Of a DNA stretch of 62,963 nucleotides, positions 29,456-38,973 are shown piece after piece. The stretch's first letter is position 1, and each line of letters begins with the position of its first letter. The notes below the pieces were generated by a model that saw only the letters and a program-made list of their open reading frames with translations, ran no database searches and was not told where the DNA came from. Origin of the DNA: Actinomycetota bacterium (GTDB lineage: Bacteria > Actinomycetota > Acidimicrobiia > Acidimicrobiales > Ilumatobacteraceae); NCBI GenBank assembly GCA_009703055.1, contig WLGW01000002.1, positions 1-62,963 on the forward strand, read 5' to 3'. A program made the position numbers and the translations under genes.

Positions 29456-30325
29456 ATGACCGATTGGGCTGACCTCACACGACGCGCGTCATTTGCATCG
29501 CATCAATTTCTCGGCTGGATCTTTTGGGATCAACGTGCCAAAGACAATCTCGCAGCGCTCGGTGTCCCTGATGGCCTCGGCCACTACATCACTAACCGAA
29601 GTGCGCCTCTCGCAATTGCTGGCCCTGAAGCAGTCTTTGCCGCTTTCTACACAATCAAGCGGGAGTTCATTCAGTTCTCCCTTGCTCACGCCACACCTCA
29701 CATCAAGAACTGGCACGATGTCACCGTTGCGCGCGATGCCGCAGTGCGCGCCGGTCTTGAAGAGATGACGCCGCAGATTATTGAACCTTTTGGAGCATTG
29801 GCAGAGGACCTATGGAAGACAGTTGATGCAATTCCCGCATCCGGACGCGTCCTCTTTGCCACACACAAAGCCTGGCCGCGGCCAACGGACCCATTGATGT
29901 CTGCATGGAATGCACTGAACTGCATTCGTGAATGGCGCGGTGATTCTCACTTCGGAATCTTGGTGAACGACAACATCGGTCTTGTGGAAGCAGGACTGCT
30001 TCACGATGCATGGATGGGATACCCAAAGGAATGGATTCCGCGCAGCCGAGGTGCAGATGATGCAGAAATTGCAATCGGACTAGAGACCTTGGCTGCACGC
30101 GGTTTCGTGACTGACGGTGTCGTCAACGAGGCAGGTGTTACCTACAGGCAAGAAGTAGAAGAACGCACCGATGCTTTGTGCACGACGGTATGGAAACACT
30201 TCGGTGAACAGAACACTGTGAAACTCTTAGAAATCCTTGAGCCAGTAGGTGAACGCTACGTTCAGCACATTAATGAGATTGCCGGAGAAAACTGGATGCC
30301 CGCGGCGCGACCACGTCGCCGCTAG
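29456..30325 (+). CDS. SCO6745-type conserved protein
   Basis: PLAIAGPEAVFAAFY; LNCIREWRGDSHFGILV; C-terminal helical region. Confidence 0.75.
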   Translation: MTDWADLTRRASFASHQFLGWIFWDQRAKDNLAALGVPDGLGHYITNRSAPLAIAGPEAVFAAFYTIKREFIQFSLAHATPHIKNWHDVTVARDAAVRAGLEEMTPQIIEPFGALAEDLWKTVDAIPASGRVLFATHKAWPRPTDPLMSAWNALNCIREWRGDSHFGILVNDNIGLVEAGLLHDAWMGYPKEWIPRSRGADDAEIAIGLETLAARGFVTDGVVNEAGVTYRQEVEERTDALCTTVWKHFGEQNTVKLLEILEPVGERYVQHINEIAGENWMPAARPRRR

Positions 30326-30997
30326 TTACTTCGATCGGTGTGGCATACCAATGCGCACTGAGACGCCGGGCGAGAACATCACATGAGGCTCACCTGTTGG
30401 TGCCGGAATTCCCGCACGAACAATCAAACTGTCTTCCAGATGCGTTAACGATGCCGAGTGCAAAGTCCACGGTTCATGATCAACGGGCGCATACATCAAA
30501 GATGACCCAATCCCCTTGGAATACAAACCCCAACGCGCTGTGAGAAAGTTCGACAGTTCATCGGGCTGTTCAATCTTTGCACCCACCTGCACTTCAATCT
30601 TCGTTGATGCAACATCGGGCCATCGACGGCGAACCGACGTTGACAACGTGCTGCCCACCAACTCATTCGATGCTTTGCCCCAGCAATACGGCAAGAGATA
30701 CGTGGTCCGCGCAACAAGTGCAGGCGCCAGTCGATTGACATCAAGCGAGAAGAACCACACACCAGGAATGCCATTGCGTTTCACATAAGTGCGCACATTG
30801 ACTTCAGGGAAATCTCCGAAATAAGGAACAGGTGGAAGCTTTGGCACTCCCACATCACGCATGGAGAATGGGATGAGGCCCACATAAGCGCTTCCTTCAA
30901 ATGTGTCCACCTCGAGACCTGCGGGCAACATCGCTTGAATCACAGATGGCTCGTATTTCCAGTGCAGATAGGCAAGATCTGTCCATCGTTGTGTCAT
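30326..30997 (-). CDS. DUF2071 (YqjF-like) family protein
   Basis: LHWKYEPSVIQAMLPAGLEVDTFEGSAYVGLIPFSMRDV; FPEVNVRTYVKRNGIPGVWFFSLD. Confidence 0.9.
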   Translation of the reverse strand: MTQRWTDLAYLHWKYEPSVIQAMLPAGLEVDTFEGSAYVGLIPFSMRDVGVPKLPPVPYFGDFPEVNVRTYVKRNGIPGVWFFSLDVNRLAPALVARTTYLLPYCWGKASNELVGSTLSTSVRRRWPDVASTKIEVQVGAKIEQPDELSNFLTARWGLYSKGIGSSLMYAPVDHEPWTLHSASLTHLEDSLIVRAGIPAPTGEPHVMFSPGVSVRIGMPHRSK

Positions 30998-31102
30998 CAC
31001 GGCACGCTTCACAGGATTTGGGCACGATGTTTTCACCCCTTCAACCTACGCAAGAAGTATGAAATGGGGAATGGGATGCTTGTCACTGGGGTTAAATGGA
31101 GC

Positions 31103-31534
31103 ATGGCTCATTACGTCGCAACTGTTCCTTCAACAAAGTCAGCCGAGGACGCATTCACGTATATGTCCGACTTGCGCAACTTTGCAGAGTGGGATCGTGG
31201 CATCAAGAAAGTGGTGCAGGTCAAGGGAGATGGTCCGGGTCTAGGAACCGTGTATGACATCACCGTTCGCGGAAAAGGTGGCAAAGATTCTTCACTGCGT
31301 TATGAGACCCTTGAGTTTGAAGCCCCTCGCACCATGTTGGTCAAAGGTCGCAACAGCAAACTCACCTCAATCGATCGCATCACTGTCGTTCCAACAGCAA
31401 CTGGATGCGACGTCATCTACGACGCAGTCTTGAACTTCAACTGGTATCTCGCACCAATGAACTTTGCGTTGAACAAGGTATTTAACAAAGTGGGCGATGC
31501 AGCCATCGTTGGCTTGCGCAAAGTACTCGCGTAG
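31103..31534 (+). CDS. SRPBCC/polyketide cyclase-like protein
   Basis: SAEDAFTYMSDLRNFAEWDRGIKKV; GTVYDIT; Bet v1-type pattern. Confidence 0.85.
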   Translation: MAHYVATVPSTKSAEDAFTYMSDLRNFAEWDRGIKKVVQVKGDGPGLGTVYDITVRGKGGKDSSLRYETLEFEAPRTMLVKGRNSKLTSIDRITVVPTATGCDVIYDAVLNFNWYLAPMNFALNKVFNKVGDAAIVGLRKVLA

Positions 31535-31537
31535 TTC

Positions 31538-31702
31538 TCACGGACAACCGAGTCCGTGCAAGTTGGCGCACTCGCGACACAACCAAGCAGTTCCGTCTGA
31601 AGTACTCCATGCCGTCGCGAACGGTGATTCACAAGACATGCAATTCTGCTTCTTCTTCAAATCAGGAAGATGCTGAAATTTCTGCTCTTCGTTCTCAGGC
31701 AT
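31538..31702 (-). CDS. small zinc-ribbon-like protein (54 aa; not in the ORF track)
   Basis: Translated by hand: MPENEEQKFQHLPDLKKKQNCMSCESPFATAWSTSDGTAWLCRECANLHGLGCP; CxxC...CxxC. Confidence 0.7.
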   Translation of the reverse strand: MPENEEQKFQHLPDLKKKQNCMSCESPFATAWSTSDGTAWLCRECANLHGLGCP

Positions 31703-31738
31703 GAGCATTGAGAATAGTCGCGATGGACAAATGAGACA

Positions 31739-32341
31739 TCAGGTTTTGCTGTCTGTGATGTTCTGCAGAAAGAGGTATTGCAGATTTCGTACGTACGCCC
31801 GAACAGCTTCCTTCTCTTTTTCGCCTTGGACATCCATAGTTGCGAAGATGAAGGGCTCCAAGGCAGCCCATCCCATTTCCGTTGCCATACCAAGAGAAAA
31901 CCGGGCTTTCGTCTCCAGGTCGGCCTCTGCCATGTTTCGTTGAGTAATTGCATGCTGCAGTGCAGTACGGGGAACAGAAACTCCCGCACGTAATTCAGTT
32001 TCTGCTAGTTCCATCTCATCATCAAGAACTGAACGAACAACAGCACGCAGATAACTCTGGTCTTCTTTGAGTGCAAGCGGCACGGGAATCGGACTTCCAT
32101 GTGATTGTTCACGCACAAAGTCCGCGTGTTGTTCAACAAGTTGTGTCATTGCCGCTTGCAGTAATCCGTCTTTTCCACCGAAGTAGTGATGAACGAGACC
32201 GTGATTCACACCTGCTCGTTCCGCAATACCTCGCACACTCATCGCACGGGGTCCCACTTCACCCAGCATTTCTGCAGCGGCATTGATCAGTTTCTGTTCA
32301 CTGTCCACTCGGCTTCGGGTCGATCGCTCTGCAATGCTCAC
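31739..32341 (-). CDS. TetR-family transcriptional regulator
   Basis: SEQKLINAAAEMLGEVGPRAMSVRGIAERAGVNHGLVHHYFGGKDGLLQAA. Confidence 0.94.
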   Translation of the reverse strand: MSIAERSTRSRVDSEQKLINAAAEMLGEVGPRAMSVRGIAERAGVNHGLVHHYFGGKDGLLQAAMTQLVEQHADFVREQSHGSPIPVPLALKEDQSYLRAVVRSVLDDEMELAETELRAGVSVPRTALQHAITQRNMAEADLETKARFSLGMATEMGWAALEPFIFATMDVQGEKEKEAVRAYVRNLQYLFLQNITDSKT

Positions 32342-32344
32342 GCT

Positions 32345-32869
32345 TTACTGTCCCGCAGTTGCGTAATCAGTTATCTCCGCAAATGTCGCACCAGATTTGT
32401 GCTGAGCAACGAGCTTGTCGAAATCAACATTGATACCAATCGGATTGGCAGCAAACAGAGGTCCGGCCATAAATGCATCGGCCTCTTCCATCGTCAATGA
32501 GTCCACCTGCGTCTCCACTTGGTTGCCATCGGGGTCGCGGTAATACGCAGACAGAGTCATTCCGTGGTTGATTGTCCAATACGGATGAATTCCTTTTGCC
32601 TTCATTCGCTCAAACTGGCCGAAGAGATCTTCAAGCGATGCATACGTGAATGCGAAGTGCTCGACGCCACGTGCTTTCGGATTGTTGTCATCAAGATCCG
32701 GGATGTTCGCAATTGCAATGCGGTGATGCTCGTCGTCATACGAGATGAAGGTGATGAAGTCATTCTCATGACGTGCCTCGCCCTGCAGGAAGTCCTTCCA
32801 CCAGGCGACCATCTCTGTGTATTGAGAAGTCTTGAAAACGATGTGTGCGAATTTGACAGGTGAGGCCAT
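32345..32869 (-). CDS. VOC family protein (extradiol dioxygenase-like)
   Basis: KFAHIVFKTSQYTEMVAWWKDFLQGE; GVEHFAFTYASLEDL; YYRDPDGNQVETQVD. Confidence 0.9.
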   Translation of the reverse strand: MASPVKFAHIVFKTSQYTEMVAWWKDFLQGEARHENDFITFISYDDEHHRIAIANIPDLDDNNPKARGVEHFAFTYASLEDLFGQFERMKAKGIHPYWTINHGMTLSAYYRDPDGNQVETQVDSLTMEEADAFMAGPLFAANPIGINVDFDKLVAQHKSGATFAEITDYATAGQ

Positions 32870-32890
32870 GAGAATCTCCGTATTGCCGTA

Positions 32891-32906
32891 TTAGACAGAT
32901 GACTAA
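32891..32906. promoter_or_regulatory. candidate operator in divergent VOC-tetR / FAH promoter region
   Basis: TTAGACA-GA-TGACTAA, 6/7 arm match, next to TATAGT (-10-like) at 32914. Confidence 0.4.
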
Positions 32907-32926
32907 ATAGGACTATAGTGCTGATT

Positions 32927-33775
32927 ATGAGCTTTCGTTTTGCCTGTCTGAATGGTCGCGCCCAACTTGTCGTGGGCCCTAACAACAATGTGGTCGACTT
33001 GGCCGAGGCGAGCGGTGGAAAGTTCTCTGCCGAGCCCATCGAGGCCTTCCGCCGTTGGGATGAAGTGCGCACATTTGCTGCCACTGTCACCGACCCCGGC
33101 ACACCCATCGATGTCACCACACTTGATGCACCATCACCATGGCCGTTGCAGTCATTCGGTATTGGCCTCAACTACAAGTCGCATGCAGAAGAAAGCGGAA
33201 TGGAGCCACCAAAGACTCCACTCACTTTTGCGAAGTTCTCCTCATCTATCGCTGGTGGCTACGCAGATGTTCCCGTCGTTGGCGGTGCTATCGACTGGGA
33301 AGTGGAACTCGTTGTCGTCATTGGTAGCGGTGGTCGCAATATCTCCAAGAAAGACGCATGGGATCACATCGCAGGTGTTGCCGTGGGCCAAGACATTTCC
33401 GACCGCGCGTTGCAGTTCGCAGCCTCACCACCACACTTCGACCTCGGTAAGAGCCGCAAAAACTACTCCCCCTTCGGCCCATGGCTTGTCGATGCAAAAG
33501 GCCTCGCGAATCGCGATGCCTTGCACATGACATGCACACTGAACGGCGAAGTCGTGCAGGACTCACTCACTGATGACCTCATCTTTGATGTTGGCGACAT
33601 CGTGGAGTATCTCTCGGGCATCGTGCAACTATTGCCAGGCGATGTCATCTTTACTGGTACACCAGGTGGTGTTGGCGTCAGCCGCAAGCCACCCGTTTTC
33701 CTCAAAGCTGGGGATGTCCTTGTCTCGACCATCGATGGAATCGGCACCACCACAAACCATTGCATCCAGGGATGA
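32927..33775 (+). CDS. fumarylacetoacetate hydrolase family protein
   Basis: GIGLNYKSHAEESGM; DWEVELVVVIG; VGQDISDRALQ; GDVIFTGTPGGVG. Confidence 0.96.
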   Translation: MSFRFACLNGRAQLVVGPNNNVVDLAEASGGKFSAEPIEAFRRWDEVRTFAATVTDPGTPIDVTTLDAPSPWPLQSFGIGLNYKSHAEESGMEPPKTPLTFAKFSSSIAGGYADVPVVGGAIDWEVELVVVIGSGGRNISKKDAWDHIAGVAVGQDISDRALQFAASPPHFDLGKSRKNYSPFGPWLVDAKGLANRDALHMTCTLNGEVVQDSLTDDLIFDVGDIVEYLSGIVQLLPGDVIFTGTPGGVGVSRKPPVFLKAGDVLVSTIDGIGTTTNHCIQG

Positions 33776-33797
33776 GCCCCATTTCCTAAATGGGCTC
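33774..33797. terminator. possible hairpin terminator/attenuator between FAH gene and sulfatase gene
   Basis: GAGCCCCATTT-CCT-AAATGGGCTC, one bulged C; no strong T-tract. Confidence 0.4.
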
Positions 33798-33825
33798 TAC
33801 TCATTGAGGAATTCCTAAACAGAAC

Positions 33826-33849
33826 TAAGTTGAGACAAACTTCAACTTA
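33826..33849. promoter_or_regulatory. perfect inverted repeat just upstream of sulfatase start
   Basis: TAAGTTGA-GACAAACT-TCAACTTA. Confidence 0.5.
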
Positions 33850-33860
33850 AGGGTGTGGTC

Positions 33861-36143
33861 ATGGGACTCAGCAAAAATTTCGAAGGCGTTACTGGTCGTT
33901 ACTTTGAGGACTCCACTCCGTGGTGGCCACCCTTGCAAACCCCAGGCGATGACGCACCGAACGTTGTTGTCGTTCTTCTTGACGATGTGGGATACGCGCA
34001 ATTTGGTTCGTACGGCTCCGATCTTCAGACACCTACGTTTGACGGGCTTGCAGCAAAAGGTTTGCGTTACGCGAACTATCACACCACTGCGCTGTGCTCC
34101 CCCACGCGCGCGTGTTTGATGACAGGTCGCAACCATCATGCTTCTGGCTTGGCATGTGTTGTTGAGTTTGCACAAGGCTTCCCCGGCTACGACGCCAACA
34201 TTCCACCTGAGAACGGTTTTGTTTCAGAGGTGCTGAATGAAAATGGATACGCAACGTTTGCCCTCGGCAAATGGCACCTTGCACCTGCGTACGAGAACAA
34301 CGATGGTGGACCACGCACACATTGGCCGTTGAGCAAAGGTTTTGATCGCTTCTACGGATTCCTTGCCGGCGAAACAGACCAGTACCACCCCGACCTCATC
34401 CACGACAATCATCAAGTGGATCCACCAAAGACTCCGGCAGAGGGGTATCACATCACCGAAGACATGACAGATCGTGCGATTCAGTACATCAAAGATCTTC
34501 GTGCGTTCTCTCCCGTGAAGCCATTCTTCATGTACTACGCACCGGGCGCATGCCATGCTCCGCACCAAGCACCGAAGTCGTACATCGATGCGTATCGCGG
34601 CAAGTTCGACATGGGCTGGGACGCATGGCGCGATGATGTGTTCAAACGTCAAGTTGCATCTGGCTTGTTGCCCGAAGGAACCGAACTCTCCGAGCGCCCA
34701 TCGTGGGTTCCTGCTTGGGATTCACTCAGTGATGATCAGAAGCGTTTATACACGCGACTCATGGAAGCATTCGCAGGCTTCATGACACACACCGACGCAC
34801 AAGTCGGTCGCTTATTGGAATTCATTGATTCCTTGGGCGAACTCGACAACACCATCGTGGTCATCATGAGCGACAACGGTGCATCTGCAGAAGGTGGCCC
34901 CACCGGCAGCCACAACGAGAAGTACTTCTACAACTTTGTTCCCGAGAGTCTTGAAGAAAACTTGAAGCACATTGACGACATCGGTACGGAGCATTCCAAC
35001 AACCACTATCCGTGGGGCTGGGCATGGGCCGGCAATACGCCACTCAAGCGATTCAAACGCGATACCAATGAGGGTGGCGTGTGCGACCCAATGATTGTGC
35101 ATTGGCCAAAAGGCATCGGAACTCCTGGTGAAACTCGTCATCAATACGTGCATGCCATTGACCTCAAGCCCACACTTCTTGAACTGATCGGCATCCAGGC
35201 ACCACGCGTGATGAAGGGTGTTGAACAAGCACCTATCGAGGGAACGAGTTTTGCGTACTCACTGAAAGATGGTGCTGCTCCTTCGCAACACACGACGCAG
35301 TACTACGAGATGATGGGTTCACGTGCGATTTACAGCAATGGCTGGAAGGCCGTGGTGTACCACCCACCGATGATGTCGAACTATGAAGACCGAGCAATTT
35401 CTCAACGTTCATTTGAAGAAGACATCTGGGAGCTGTATCACGTCGCGAAAGACTTCTCGGAATGTCATGACGTCTCTGCGCAGTTTCCTGACAAGTTGCA
35501 AGAACTCAAGGAACTCTGGTGGGTAGAAGCACAGCGCAACCAAGTGCTGCCTCTGAACAACCAGCCAGGTCGTTATGGCGATCGTCGTTGGTTGCGTGAT
35601 CGCTACGTTTATCACGCAGGCATTGCATCAATCCCAGAATCAACAGCACCGAACTTGCGCAACCGCTCATTCCATATCAATGCGGAGCTCACCATTCCTG
35701 CAACAGGTAATTGCGACGGCATCATTGTCTGTCACGGCGGCCACGCAGGTGGGTATGCGTTGTATCTCAAGGGACGTCGTTTGCACTACGTGTACAACTT
35801 CCTTGGTTCCTTCTCCACTGTGATCTCTGCAAGTGAAGAACTGCCCGTCGGCGATGTATTGGTACGCGCCGTCTTCAACGCCACCGGACGTTTCCGTGGT
35901 GACATGAACTTGTACTACGGAGATGTCCCAATGGGTAGTGGATCACTTCCAATCACCGTGCCATTGACATACGGTGTCGACCCATTCTCCGTGGGGTACC
36001 AACGCATGGGCGCGATTCATACAGACTTGCCTGGCAAGTTTGAGATGCCCGAAGGTGTGCTCCACCGAGTCATCATTGATGCAATCGGTCGGGCGTATCG
36101 CGACCCTGAAGGTGAAGCGCGCGCAGCTCTCGCCAAGCAGTAA
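33861..36143 (+). CDS. arylsulfatase (FGly-type)
   Basis: VVVVLLDDVGYAQFGSYGS; CSPTRACLMTGRNHHASG matches CxPxR; FALGKWHL; GVCDPMIVHWPKG. Confidence 0.95.
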   Translation: MGLSKNFEGVTGRYFEDSTPWWPPLQTPGDDAPNVVVVLLDDVGYAQFGSYGSDLQTPTFDGLAAKGLRYANYHTTALCSPTRACLMTGRNHHASGLACVVEFAQGFPGYDANIPPENGFVSEVLNENGYATFALGKWHLAPAYENNDGGPRTHWPLSKGFDRFYGFLAGETDQYHPDLIHDNHQVDPPKTPAEGYHITEDMTDRAIQYIKDLRAFSPVKPFFMYYAPGACHAPHQAPKSYIDAYRGKFDMGWDAWRDDVFKRQVASGLLPEGTELSERPSWVPAWDSLSDDQKRLYTRLMEAFAGFMTHTDAQVGRLLEFIDSLGELDNTIVVIMSDNGASAEGGPTGSHNEKYFYNFVPESLEENLKHIDDIGTEHSNNHYPWGWAWAGNTPLKRFKRDTNEGGVCDPMIVHWPKGIGTPGETRHQYVHAIDLKPTLLELIGIQAPRVMKGVEQAPIEGTSFAYSLKDGAAPSQHTTQYYEMMGSRAIYSNGWKAVVYHPPMMSNYEDRAISQRSFEEDIWELYHVAKDFSECHDVSAQFPDKLQELKELWWVEAQRNQVLPLNNQPGRYGDRRWLRDRYVYHAGIASIPESTAPNLRNRSFHINAELTIPATGNCDGIIVCHGGHAGGYALYLKGRRLHYVYNFLGSFSTVISASEELPVGDVLVRAVFNATGRFRGDMNLYYGDVPMGSGSLPITVPLTYGVDPFSVGYQRMGAIHTDLPGKFEMPEGVLHRVIIDAIGRAYRDPEGEARAALAKQ

Positions 36144-36578
36144 CTACAGGGCTACAAACATCATGTACGCGAGGATGATTCCTCGTGCTGTCCACGCAAT
36201 TGTTCGTGGCCAGTTTGTGAGTACCAACTCTCGTCCAAGGCTTGGAGTCGGATTCGATGCCATGCGTTCATGACGAGGCACCGAGAGAAACACTGTGCAC
36301 CCAAGGGCAACTGCCAAGAGAAGTGCGTTTATCCAAGGCAACCACCATGCGACACTGTCCGGCACCCACTTCAACAATGCGAGTGTGCTGAACCCTTCGA
36401 CAGTCATCGGAATCATCACAACCCAAGCCGTGCGTTGTTGGTGTTGCACTGCGACTGACGAGGCGCTTTCCACTGGCACAACTGCCAACAAGGGGTAATG
36501 CACAATCTGCACGAACCAGATGACTCCCACCATCATCCACGTAGCAAGAAGATTCAGGATGAGAGCAGTGTTATTCAC
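36144..36578 (-). CDS. membrane protein of unknown function
   Basis: Four hydrophobic segments; MMVGVIWFVQIVHYPLLA. Confidence 0.75.
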   Translation of the reverse strand: MNNTALILNLLATWMMVGVIWFVQIVHYPLLAVVPVESASSVAVQHQQRTAWVVMIPMTVEGFSTLALLKWVPDSVAWWLPWINALLLAVALGCTVFLSVPRHERMASNPTPSLGRELVLTNWPRTIAWTARGIILAYMMFVAL

Positions 36579-36619
36579 GAAACGAACCGTATCCGTGAGA
36601 CCTCATGTTCAAACACGAC

Positions 36620-37699
36620 TCAGACGATTCCATACTCAGAGATATCAACCATTCGCTTCTCATCAATAGAACGATGTGCAGCTGCGCCGATAACAACACT
36701 CCACAGACCATCTTCAACGGTGACCTCCGGAGCCACTCCGGAAGCGACCGCATCAATGAACCGCTTGCACTCGATGAAACTTGCACCAAAGTGAAAACCG
36801 ACGTGAGCAACGTCTGGGTCAATCCCGACTTCCACCTCACGAGTTTTTCGTGTGGCACGTTCACCGATCACGATGTGGCCATCGCCTGGGACAAACGCTT
36901 CAACTTTGCCAGTTGTGCCCACCGCAGAAATTTCCTGCTCGTGCCGAGAGCCTTCAGCAAACATGCTGAGGTCCAACATGGCTCGAACACCATTCGCATA
37001 CTCAACGATCACATACGCATTGTCCAAGATGTCAGAACGCTCGCCGTTATAGACCTCGTCGAGATGGTTGACATCTTGGCCACCACTCGCCATCACGCGC
37101 ACTGGTCGCGATTGCACCACAAGATTCATCAGGTCAAAGAAGTGGCAACACTTCTCCACCAACGTGCCTCCTGTGTTGCGCGAGAAACGATTCCAGTTGT
37201 CCACTTTCACTAGGAATGGAAACCGATGCTCGCGAATAGCGAGCATCTTCAGCTCACCCACTACACCGCTATGTACTTGACGAATAAGTTCCGCAATCGG
37301 TGCCATGTACCGATACTCAAGTCCCACCCACGTGAGCGCATGACGCGTCTTCTGAGCATTCACAATTGCAATGCAGTCCTCGACTGTCGTGCACATTGGC
37401 TTCTCGACAAGTACAGGCAGATCTGTGGCGAAAATGTCATCAAGAATCGCTTTATGCGTGAAGTTCGGAGAGGCAAGAAGAACTGCATCAACGAGACCAG
37501 AAGAAAGAAGCTCACGATGATCAGAGAAATACTGCACTCCATCGGCTGCATCTCCGAGTGTTATTCGTGCCCACGTCAATGGCTCTTCGTTTGGGTCACT
37601 CACAGCCGTGATAGAGACATTTGGTAGTCCCAACAAGTTCTTGAGGTGCTCGCAACCCATCATCCCTGTACCAATGACACCAACGCGTACTTGCTTCAT
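36620..37699 (-). CDS. Gfo/Idh/MocA-family oxidoreductase
   Basis: VRVGVIGTGMMGCEH; LVEKPMCTTVEDC; GGTLVEKCCHFFDLMN. Confidence 0.95.
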   Translation of the reverse strand: MKQVRVGVIGTGMMGCEHLKNLLGLPNVSITAVSDPNEEPLTWARITLGDAADGVQYFSDHRELLSSGLVDAVLLASPNFTHKAILDDIFATDLPVLVEKPMCTTVEDCIAIVNAQKTRHALTWVGLEYRYMAPIAELIRQVHSGVVGELKMLAIREHRFPFLVKVDNWNRFSRNTGGTLVEKCCHFFDLMNLVVQSRPVRVMASGGQDVNHLDEVYNGERSDILDNAYVIVEYANGVRAMLDLSMFAEGSRHEQEISAVGTTGKVEAFVPGDGHIVIGERATRKTREVEVGIDPDVAHVGFHFGASFIECKRFIDAVASGVAPEVTVEDGLWSVVIGAAAHRSIDEKRMVDISEYGIV

Positions 37700-37802
37700 C
37701 TTTCCCACATTAGAGCGGTGGCTATTTGCAGACACCCAATAGACAACTAGAGTTCATTTCACTCGCACCGGGGGGCGCGACGTTTCATAGGGGGATATCC
37801 AC

Positions 37803-38909
37803 ATGGCAATCGTTGATCTCATCGAATCTGGTCTTGGCCTACTCAAGTCAGAAGCCGACATCACTCCACAGTGGGTCGAAGGTGTTCTTAAGGGCAGCAA
37901 GAGCCTTGAAGACAATGTCTCCGTGACCGCCGTGACAACCGAACGTGTCGGCGAAGGTGTTGGCATTCTCAGCATTTTGCAGCGCGTGACTCCTTCCTAC
38001 TCCGGTGCCACAAAAGCGCCAAAGTCCTTCGTGGTGAAGTACCCCACCGACGACCCGACCCAGCGCTTCACCGCTGATGCATTAGTTCTTTATATTCGCG
38101 AGCTTGTCTTCTATAAGGACTGTGCACCAGACGCACCTTTCAAGACCGCTAAGTGTTACGCCCAAGCAATTGCCGGCGACAACACAGATTTCACCATCGC
38201 CATGGAAGACATCAGCCATTACCAACAACTCAATCAGTTGGACGGCGCATCGCTAGACCAGGCAAAGACCTTCCTTGAAATCCTCGCCGACTTCCACGCC
38301 ATGTGGTGGGGCAGCCCAAAGCTTGCAAATTACACAGAGATTTTTCAACCACTAGACAACCCCACATACAACGCAGTTCTCCCAATGCTGTGGACTGCTG
38401 GATGGCCAGCTGCTGCCGAGCATGCCGGTGACCTCATCTCTGACAACGTTCGCGACATCGGTGATATGTGGGCAGGCAAGGTTCCTTGGATGCTGCAGAA
38501 TCTCTCAACTCCGACCACCATGTGCCACGGCGACTTCCGCGCTGACAACCTCATGCTTGACGGTGATCGTCCTGTTGCCATTGACTTCCAGATTGTCGGA
38601 ACAGGTTCAGGCATGTATGACGTGGGCTACTTCATCAGCCAGTCGATTACTACTGCTGTTCGTCGCGGACACGACAAGGAACTAGTTGACACCTACCTTG
38701 ATCGTTTGGAATCTCACGGTATCGACGTTGACCGCGACGAAGCATGGCGCCAGTACCTCGTCGCCATTACCTTCTGCGTCACCTACGGCGTTACATCATT
38801 CGCTAGTTACACAGAACAGAATGAACGTGGTCAAGATCTCATCCGCGAGATGTTCATTCGAGCACTGTCGTGCGTCGAAGACAACAACGCCCTCAGCGTT
38901 ATTCGGTAA
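37803..38909 (+). CDS. aminoglycoside/ecdysteroid-kinase-like phosphotransferase
   Basis: CHGDFRADNLMLDGDRPVAIDFQ (Brenner motif); FVVKYPT. Confidence 0.88.
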   Translation: MAIVDLIESGLGLLKSEADITPQWVEGVLKGSKSLEDNVSVTAVTTERVGEGVGILSILQRVTPSYSGATKAPKSFVVKYPTDDPTQRFTADALVLYIRELVFYKDCAPDAPFKTAKCYAQAIAGDNTDFTIAMEDISHYQQLNQLDGASLDQAKTFLEILADFHAMWWGSPKLANYTEIFQPLDNPTYNAVLPMLWTAGWPAAAEHAGDLISDNVRDIGDMWAGKVPWMLQNLSTPTTMCHGDFRADNLMLDGDRPVAIDFQIVGTGSGMYDVGYFISQSITTAVRRGHDKELVDTYLDRLESHGIDVDRDEAWRQYLVAITFCVTYGVTSFASYTEQNERGQDLIREMFIRALSCVEDNNALSVIR

Positions 38910-38914
38910 GTTCC

Positions 38915-38956
38915 AAACAAAGAGGCCCGCGGCATTTGCCGCGGGCCTCTTTGTTT
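38915..38956. terminator. bidirectional rho-independent terminator
   Basis: Perfect 19-bp stem AAACAAAGAGGCCCGCGGC-ATTT-GCCGCGGGCCTCTTTGTTT between convergent genes. Confidence 0.93.
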
Positions 38957-38973
38957 TATCGGAGAGTATCTCC

